From Methanosarcina sp. KYL-1 (lineage in GTDB: Archaea; Halobacteriota; Methanosarcinia; Methanosarcinales; Methanosarcinaceae): a stretch of DNA of 64,000 bases. How positions within the stretch are numbered: position 1 is the first letter of the stretch; each line of letters opens with the position of its first letter. The notes under the pieces are model-generated. The model saw only the letters and a list, made by a program, of their open reading frames with translations. It was not told the DNA's origin and did not search any database. Shown one piece after another: positions 58,997 to 64,000 of this stretch. Location: assembly GCF_024372725.1 (NCBI RefSeq), contig NZ_VOUA01000004.1:150143-214142 (forward strand), in the 5' to 3' direction. Position numbers and translations under genes: made by a program.

Positions 58997-60382
58997 TTAA
59001 AGCCCGTAGTTTTCGGGCCTGAAAACTGCAACTTCTTCTTTGAACCTGGTCAGGCAGTCACTCATGAACTTGTTGCTGTCGTCCGTGAGGGCTTCAAGGT
59101 CAGCCTTAACCTTTGCAAGAGCATTGGTTTCGAACCTTGTGAGTCTGAGCTTGCCGGATGCGATACCTTCTTCGACAATGTTGCAGCATTCGACTGCAGC
59201 GTTCTTTGCACGGAGGTAGTTGTCGCTTCCATCCTTTGCGATTGCCTCTCCTACTCTGTAGGCGTTGTCGTAGGCAAGCACGTATCCCTGGGGGTCTCTG
59301 TATTTGTCAGAGAGGGCGAGAATGTCCCTGAGGTCCTTTGCCTTCCCGAGTTTCAGGGAGGTGTTCATCATGGAACAGTCGTATGCGAGGGACTCGACCC
59401 AGCACTGAACGGTGGTACCGCCGAATTCACCGTGGTATTCAACGGATTCGTTGGACCACAGGTCACAGCACTGCATGGTCAGGTTACCCATCAGGTCAGA
59501 GTGGGCACAGGTTGAGGTCTTACCTTCCTGAGCAATCGGAACACCTGAGATGGATTTGATGATGGTGTTTTCGTATCCGCAGTCCTTACCCGGGCCGGTT
59601 GCACCTGCTTCGTATGCACAGAGGGACCTTGCTGCAGAGATTGCCCTTGCAACGATTGCGATGGTGTGGGCAAGGTTCTTGTCAAGGAGGCCGCCTGCGA
59701 TGAACATTGCAGTGTTTGCCTGGGCACAGTCTGTGTCACCGGCTGCAACTACGCCGTTCTTCTTTGCGATTGCTGCAATGTCAGACCAGACCATTTCCAT
59801 GTCCATGCTGCCGAGCACACCGATACCGAAGAGGATACCTGCGGTGTCGTTCCTGAGGATGGAGTAGTCGAAGACTTCCTTACCACCCATGCTCTCAACG
59901 GAAAGCAGGTCAGCACCGTTCTGGGCGCACTGTTCAAAGGCTTCCATGAAGGTGTTGTACTTGTCTCCTCTGAGCTGGAGGTAGTCACGGTCTTCACGGA
60001 TGTCACCGATGGTGTGGCGGAGTGCGCACTTTATGCCGTATTCATCGTGGTATTCTTCCATGATGGTCTTCTGGGCGTGTGCAACTGCTGCTCCCCAGTC
60101 GGGGTTGTTGGACATCTGTTCGACGTGTTCGGTTTCAAGCACTACAGAGGGTGCACCGATCTGGACCATCCTTGCCATTGCGTCGGTTGTGATCCTCTCG
60201 TATTCCTTTACGAGTTTGTCCTTGGACTTGCCTGCCTGGGGCCTTGGGGCGTAGTTCAGTTCGGGGGTTGCATAGCCTGCACCGATCTCGAGGCCAAGTC
60301 CTGCCTTTACGGGGAACTTTGCATTCCCGAAAAGCATGTCGTCTGCTTTGGCATAAGCCATTGAAGTGTATTTCTGTACCAT
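58997..60382 (-). CDS. mtaB: Methanol:corrinoid methyltransferase
   Basis: A zinc enzyme that activates methanol and transfers its methyl group to the corrinoid of MtaC. The 461-residue length and sequence fit MtaB closely. The zinc ligands of the M. barkeri enzyme (Glu164, Cys220, Cys269) fall one residue earlier here: Glu163 (SVESMGG), Cys219 (DTDCAQANTAMF) and Cys268 (GPGKDCGYEN). The ribosome site GGAGGGAG is 5-6 nt before the ATG, and the gene begins 15 nt after the mtaC stop. It is followed by the YaaH-like gene. Expression of such isozymes is methanol-dependent through Msr regulators. Confidence 0.97.
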   Translation of the reverse strand: MVQKYTSMAYAKADDMLFGNAKFPVKAGLGLEIGAGYATPELNYAPRPQAGKSKDKLVKEYERITTDAMARMVQIGAPSVVLETEHVEQMSNNPDWGAAVAHAQKTIMEEYHDEYGIKCALRHTIGDIREDRDYLQLRGDKYNTFMEAFEQCAQNGADLLSVESMGGKEVFDYSILRNDTAGILFGIGVLGSMDMEMVWSDIAAIAKKNGVVAAGDTDCAQANTAMFIAGGLLDKNLAHTIAIVARAISAARSLCAYEAGATGPGKDCGYENTIIKSISGVPIAQEGKTSTCAHSDLMGNLTMQCCDLWSNESVEYHGEFGGTTVQCWVESLAYDCSMMNTSLKLGKAKDLRDILALSDKYRDPQGYVLAYDNAYRVGEAIAKDGSDNYLRAKNAAVECCNIVEEGIASGKLRLTRFETNALAKVKADLEALTDDSNKFMSDCLTRFKEEVAVFRPENYGL

Positions 60383-60397
60383 TCTTGCTCCCTCCGA

Positions 60398-61174
60398 TTA
60401 GTGCTTGTGGAATTCCTCTCTTAATTTTTCAATTTCGGTACCGTTCGCATTGATGAAGTCAGCGATCTTCACTGCGTCTGAGGCTTCTTCACCGTAGACA
60501 CCAAGGTCATACTGGGAAACGAAGTCCTGGTTCACAGCACCGCCACCACATGCAAAGGGCATTTTTATTCCCTTTTCGAGGAGCTTGTCGTTGATTTCCT
60601 TGAATGCGTACATGGTAGTTGTCATGAGGGCAGTACCTGTAAGCAGCATCGGCTTCTCTTTTACGACTGTCTCGATGACTTCGTCAACAGGGACGTCTCT
60701 GCCGAGGTCGACTACGTCGTAGCCGGCTGCTCTGAGGAGGGCAGCAACAATGTTCTTACCGATGTCGTGGACGTCACCTTCTGCTACGTGGCAGACGACC
60801 TTGCCCTTGGGCTCGGGTACTTCGGTGGTCTGGGTCTTGCAGAATTCAATGCCGTTAAGCATTGCGTCAGCAGACATCATAACGTTCGGGAGGAAAATGA
60901 TACCATCATCGTAGAGCTGGGAAACAACACCCATTCCTACCATCAGGGCATCGTTGATGAGGTCGATTGGGTTCTTTCCAGCAGCGATTGCGGCTTTAAG
61001 TCCGTCAACTACATCGTCTTCTTCACCCTCATAGATTGACTTTGCAATCGGGTAGATAAGTTCATCCTTCGGATAGAGCTCTTCTGCTGCTTCGTCAGGA
61101 GTCATTTCCTTTTCGAGGGCGACGTTGTAGCGTACTAATATGCCATCGATGTCTTCCAGTTTCAAATCCAACAT
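60398..61174 (-). CDS. mtaC: Methanol-specific corrinoid protein
   Basis: Carries the corrinoid that MtaB methylates and from which MtaA transfers the methyl group to coenzyme M. The 258-residue protein has an N-terminal helical cap (residues about 10-120) and a B12-binding Rossmann domain. The base-off ligand motif D-x-H-x-x-G is in EGDVHDIGKNIVAALL with His136, the same number as in M. barkeri MtaC. PMLLTGTALMTTTMYAFKEI and ACGGGAVNQDFVSQY follow. GGAGGT lies 6 nt before the ATG. It heads the operon mtaC-mtaB-yaaH-like. The leader is long (about 255 nt, see the promoter entry), as is known for mtaCB operons. Confidence 0.97.
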   Translation of the reverse strand: MLDLKLEDIDGILVRYNVALEKEMTPDEAAEELYPKDELIYPIAKSIYEGEEDDVVDGLKAAIAAGKNPIDLINDALMVGMGVVSQLYDDGIIFLPNVMMSADAMLNGIEFCKTQTTEVPEPKGKVVCHVAEGDVHDIGKNIVAALLRAAGYDVVDLGRDVPVDEVIETVVKEKPMLLTGTALMTTTMYAFKEINDKLLEKGIKMPFACGGGAVNQDFVSQYDLGVYGEEASDAVKIADFINANGTEIEKLREEFHKH

Positions 61175-61430
61175 ATTTTAACCTCCATTTGAAAGATTAG
61201 ATCTCGGATCCGCTCAGATCCTTGATTCTGCAAGTTGCGTGCTCCTTATTAGAAATGTGAACGAATTCGAAAACCTCCAGATCGAACTCCTCACATTGAG
61301 GGTTTGCATAACTTCCTGGTGATGTGCCAGACCAGCACCAATGTGCTGATATTTTAAGGCCCGTTCGTTTCCCGGTTTTCAGGCACCTTCTTAGAATATT
61401 TCGTTTTTCAGGCACCTTTCAATAAGTTCC
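61175..61430 (-). promoter_or_regulatory. Long 5' leader of mtaC with repeats
   Basis: The region from the expected start site (about 61430) to the mtaC ATG. Read on the minus strand it holds GGTGCCTGAAAACCGG (61373-61388), GGTGCCTGAAAAACG (61402-61416) and, at the start site, GGTGCCAGGAACCGG (61429-61443), spaced about 28 bp. A weaker GGTGCTGGTCTGG follows at about 61327-61339. A 72-codon frame inside (61197-61415) is probably not translated. Long leaders in mtaCB transcripts are established knowledge; these repeats are candidate sites for regulation. Confidence 0.6.
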
Positions 61431-61451
61431 GGTTCCTGGCACCCATGGGAT

Positions 61452-61459
61452 TATATATA
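61452..61459 (-). promoter_or_regulatory. TATA box of the mtaCB operon
   Basis: On the minus strand the sequence reads CTATATATAATCCC, a consensus archaeal box. It is the only strong box in the 500 bp before mtaC and lies about 280 nt before its ATG. Confidence 0.65.
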
Positions 61460-61460
61460 G

Positions 61461-62294
61461 ATCAGGAACTCCTTCTTTTCCGATCTTTCGTATCCCGGTG
61501 CCTTTTGGGCCTTTTCTCTTCCCAGTGAGTTACAGGGTTTTAATCCCTGATTATTCGGGACTGCACTTGCAAATGACAGTTGGATTTAATTGCATATACC
61601 TTCACCGATGCTAATTTTTAGGCTCCTGTAATTTTATAATACTTCACACAAATTTCCATGTGAATGATTTAATAAAAAAGAAGTAGGTTTTTTGCTTGCA
61701 TTGATCTGATCAATGCCTTTAAAATTTGCAGGGCCGTTGTTCTCCTGTCGGGGAGAATTTATTGCTGCAACGGGGGGTCTGAATTCCGGGGTTTTCTCCA
61801 AACTCCGGGCTCACTCAAGTTTAATTGTTTTTCTTCCGGGAGATCCATGCCGGCAAAATCAGATGTTCAAGTCTTTTTTTTGAAAGCGTGCAAGTGAAAT
61901 GAACCTTTCGGCAATCTTCCAGGAGATGCCGGGTATTTCTCCCGCTTTTCGGAATAACAGGAGAAAGCTTTCAAAATTCAACTCCGTATTTTTTTCCTTA
62001 ATAAGGTGGAAGTCAATTTTTTGCCGTTTTTCTACCCGTTTTTTTGGCTTTTGTTGAACTTTGCCCTCTCAACTTATTATGTCTCTGTCCGGATTTTCTT
62101 TCTCTGCAGCAAGCTTTTGGACTGCTGCCCGCGTGAAGCCCGTTTCTTCTACCTGGCTGAAAGAGTTCCGTGAAAGAGTTACGTTTTTCTTTCAGGGGAG
62201 GGGAGTTCCCTGTACAGGGGGCGATGACCTTTTTATTATATTTAAACTTTTCGCGTGCCGGCCCGGGGCTTTCCTGAACCGGAAACATATTTCC
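61461..62294. other. Gene-free spacer between mtaC promoter and the CobW-like gene
   Basis: AT-rich spacer DNA and some T-runs that may end transcription of the CobW-like gene (AATTTTTTGCCGTTTTTCTACCC, about 62013-62036 on the plus strand). Short frames of 70-90 codons on both strands near 62013-62400 lack ribosome sites and are not called. Confidence 0.5.
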
Positions 62295-63365
62295 TTAAAG
62301 CCCTGCCGGCTTAAAAGGCCCGATTGATACGGGGCTGTGTCCTCTGTGGGTTTTATGCTCCTGTTTTTTGAATGATATCTGCCGGTTTCCGAGCCCTCCG
62401 CACACCGCTGCATCTACGGCTCTGGCAAGTTCTTCCCGAGGCACGGCTGTTACGGCAGAAAGCACCTTTATCCGTGAGCGCGGATTTCCCTCTTTTTTAA
62501 GGACTTCAAGTTCGGGATTTTCATGGGCTGCGGTTATGCTCCCCTTTACAAGGGTCACGCCATGGGTGAAGGAAAGCTTGATATGGCCTATGAATTCGGG
62601 GTTCAGCTCCCTGGCCCTGTTTCTTATGTCTTCCAGGATCTGCCCGGAAACCGAAACCGCTGTTTCAAGGGGGATTTCCGGGGATGTTATTTCGAATTCC
62701 GAGGAATAGGCCGAAACCCCTGACATGTCGACCGAGTTCCTTGAAGCTGAAACATCCTGTTTCCTGCTGCTCTCTCCAAGCATTTCCAGCAGGGTGCCGA
62801 GGGTTTCTCCTCCTGTCCTGGCTGAGAAATGGAACATCCTGGCTTTCGGGTTCAGTTTGCGCAGGAAGATGCAGATTTCAAGGAGCCTTTCCTGTTTAAT
62901 AAGGTCGACTTTGTTTATGCCCAGGATATCGGCTTCTTCAATCTGGTTTCTCATGAAATTCTGGAGCTCTTCCGGGTCCGTGCTCAGGCGGTTGGCATCC
63001 ACCAGGTTCACTACGGGGGCAAAGGAAAGTCCGGGAAGGGCCATGCTTTCGATATTGTTTTTTATTTGCCTGGGGAAGGCTATTCCTGTGGGCTCTATTA
63101 TAATAGTGTCCGGGCTGTATTCTGCCATCAGGCTTTTCAGGGTATGCTCCATGCTGATCCTGAGGGTACAGCAGACGCAGCCGCTTGTGATCTCCCGGGT
63201 CTCAATCCCGCCTTGCGAAATTGTGTCCCCGTCAATCCCGATTTCCCCTATCTCGTTGACTATGATTGCAGTTTTCTGTCCCTGTTTTCCCAGGTGTTCC
63301 ACAAGTTTTCTTATTGTTGTGGTTTTTCCGCTTCCGAGGAACCCACCGATTATCATGCACTTCAT
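62295..63365 (-). CDS. CobW/COG0523 family GTPase (metallochaperone)
   Basis: A 356-residue P-loop GTPase of the CobW / G3E group. Walker A is IIGGFLGSGKTTTIRKL, the metal-binding CxCC motif is SGCVCCTLRISMEH (as in zinc-binding COG0523 proteins), Walker B is TIIIEPTGIAFP and the specificity motif is LGINKVDLIKQE. The C-terminal domain is extended and ends in a His-containing tail (QEHKTHRGHS). The ATG at 63365 (AAGGTGG 7-9 nt upstream) replaces the longer open frame from 63482. Next to mtaCB, whose MtaB is a zinc enzyme and whose MtaC needs a corrinoid, it may deliver zinc to MtaB or act in corrinoid handling; neither is proven. Confidence 0.87.
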   Translation of the reverse strand: MKCMIIGGFLGSGKTTTIRKLVEHLGKQGQKTAIIVNEIGEIGIDGDTISQGGIETREITSGCVCCTLRISMEHTLKSLMAEYSPDTIIIEPTGIAFPRQIKNNIESMALPGLSFAPVVNLVDANRLSTDPEELQNFMRNQIEEADILGINKVDLIKQERLLEICIFLRKLNPKARMFHFSARTGGETLGTLLEMLGESSRKQDVSASRNSVDMSGVSAYSSEFEITSPEIPLETAVSVSGQILEDIRNRARELNPEFIGHIKLSFTHGVTLVKGSITAAHENPELEVLKKEGNPRSRIKVLSAVTAVPREELARAVDAAVCGGLGNRQISFKKQEHKTHRGHSPVSIGPFKPAGL

Positions 63366-63931
63366 GGCTTTGCCACCTTCTATAGGTTTTATCCGCAGGA
63401 ATTGAAAAGCGTGAGACGACCGTAAATTGGTTTGATAAGACCGGTTTGAGCCCCTCTCCTGCCCGGAGGATTCAGGCAGCAAGTGGGGACTTCCGATCCA
63501 TTTCCGTTTTTCAGGACTATCAATACTGCTTTCAGGCCCTTAAAATGGCAAAAGGGTCGGATAAAGCAGATTCCTCCTGTTTTCCGTTCGGTGCTTTTCC
63601 TTGCCCGGAGGTACAGGGCACGAAAGCACCTGACATTTTATCTCCGGTTTCTGGCAGGCATTTGCCCGGCAAATGGCAAAGCCGGGTCTTAACCGCTCTT
63701 TCCGGGGATTTTGTGGATCTAGACTTTCTTCTTCCCGGAGGGCACTTAAATGGCAAACTTATGCCTGTCCTGGAAGGCGTTGCAGGTCTAACTCACTATC
63801 TGGGGGATATGATAACAATGCCCATTGAGAGAGGGATAAAGGCATTGTCATCAGCGTGATTGATTTTTTAATTTTTATTCCTGATTTCCGTTTTCTGATT
63901 TTTTTTCCGGCTTTTTCCGCGTACTCATTTT
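63366..63931. other. Spacer without a confident gene
   Basis: Contains the CobW-like promoter at the left. A 137-codon plus-strand frame (63446-63859) has a plausible last 30 residues (LTHYLGDMITMPIERGIKAL) but an unlikely upstream part and no ribosome site at its ATG; GGAGGG at 63736 would serve only a very short frame. T-runs after 63860 on the plus strand could be a terminator. Confidence 0.45.
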
Positions 63932-64000
63932 TCATTTTCTGGGGACTATCTCGTCTACCCTGAGTACGTTCCTTGCGGTTTCTGTTCCCGCTATTATGGC
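63932..64000 (-). CDS. C-terminal end of a group II chaperonin-like protein (partial)
   Basis: The minus-strand frame from the right edge reads AIIAGTETARNVLRVDEIVP, then RK and a TGA stop (63932-63934). It aligns with [20 protein letters not shown] near the C-terminus of the thermosome subunit at 26706-28328 and matches the pattern AI-x-A-x-TE-x-A-x3-LR(V/I)D. It lacks the Gly/Met-rich tail of true thermosome subunits. M. acetivorans has additional divergent chaperonin-like genes; this may be one. Most of the gene lies beyond the window. Confidence 0.65.
   Translation of the reverse strand, partial: AIIAGTETARNVLRVDEIVPRK

Noticed and set aside
61197..61415. A 72-codon frame in the mtaC leader
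   Set aside because: No ribosome site, odd composition and overlap with the repeat elements. It may be a chance frame; a leader-peptide role is not excluded but not supported.
63446..63859. A 137-codon plus-strand frame near the right edge
   Set aside because: The first 95 residues are low in secondary-structure pattern and no ribosome site precedes the start. Only the last 30 residues look protein-like.

Overview
The window comes from a methylotrophic methanogen of the order Methanosarcinales, almost certainly Methanosarcina or a very close relative. It carries a methanol methyltransferase operon (mtaC-mtaB) with two Msr-type regulators, F420-dependent methylene-H4MPT dehydrogenase (mtd), the methanofuran enzyme MfnB, archaeosine TGT, a thermosome subunit, archaeal-type PAC2, DUF166, DUF473 and DUF2111 genes, and a PKD-rich secreted protein. 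Genes are separated by long AT-rich spacers and many use GTG or TTG starts. Coding DNA looks clearly GC-richer than the spacers by eye; I could not measure it.

Layout. (1) 0.2-9.7 kb: surface-sugar block. galU and ugd supply UDP-glucose and UDP-glucuronate. A UDP-HexNAc 6-dehydrogenase, a Gfo/Idh/MocA 3-dehydrogenase, a DegT aminotransferase and a left-handed beta-helix acetyltransferase form the set expected for UDP-2,3-diacetamido-uronic acid. A membrane GT2 with two GT-like halves is divergent. (2) 9.7-18 kb: coenzyme and housekeeping genes: mfnB, a HisA-like barrel, tmk, DUF166, DUF2111, mtd, serB, a coiled-coil partner and a 54-residue gene. (3) 18-29.8 kb: UbiA prenyltransferase, geranylgeranyl-reductase-like flavoprotein and radical SAM enzyme in one run (a candidate isoprenoid-cofactor pathway), then tgtA, an AhpD-like protein, a PAC2 proteasome chaperone with DUF473, the thermosome and a COG0701 permease. 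(4) 29.8-31.2 kb: gene-free tract with a MITE-like element, tandem repeats and hairpins. (5) 31.2-44.3 kb: a 1015-residue FAD/Fe-S oxidoreductase with a methionine/proline tail, a polyferredoxin with a duplicated regulator, sufBC, an NrpR-type regulator, a divergent cis-prenyltransferase, a YchF-type GTPase and tRNA-Arg. (6) 44.8-48.7 kb: secreted proteins, including a papain-fold/PKD protein. (7) 50-64 kb: methanol island with two Msr-like regulators, two HyuA-like ASKHA proteins, a CDF transporter, a YaaH transporter, mtaBC with a long leader, a CobW-type GTPase and the tail of a second, divergent chaperonin-like gene.

Cooperation. MtaB and MtaC transfer the methanol methyl group to a corrinoid. 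The Msr-like regulators probably control this operon, and the CobW-like GTPase may supply metal. Mtd and MfnB serve the C1 pathway and the Suf proteins build Fe-S clusters. The UbiA/GGR/radical SAM run may make a prenylated electron carrier such as methanophenazine; this is inference.

Throughout the window, short tandem repeats (12-24 bp units) sit in intergenic spacers, and several touch or span a stop codon.
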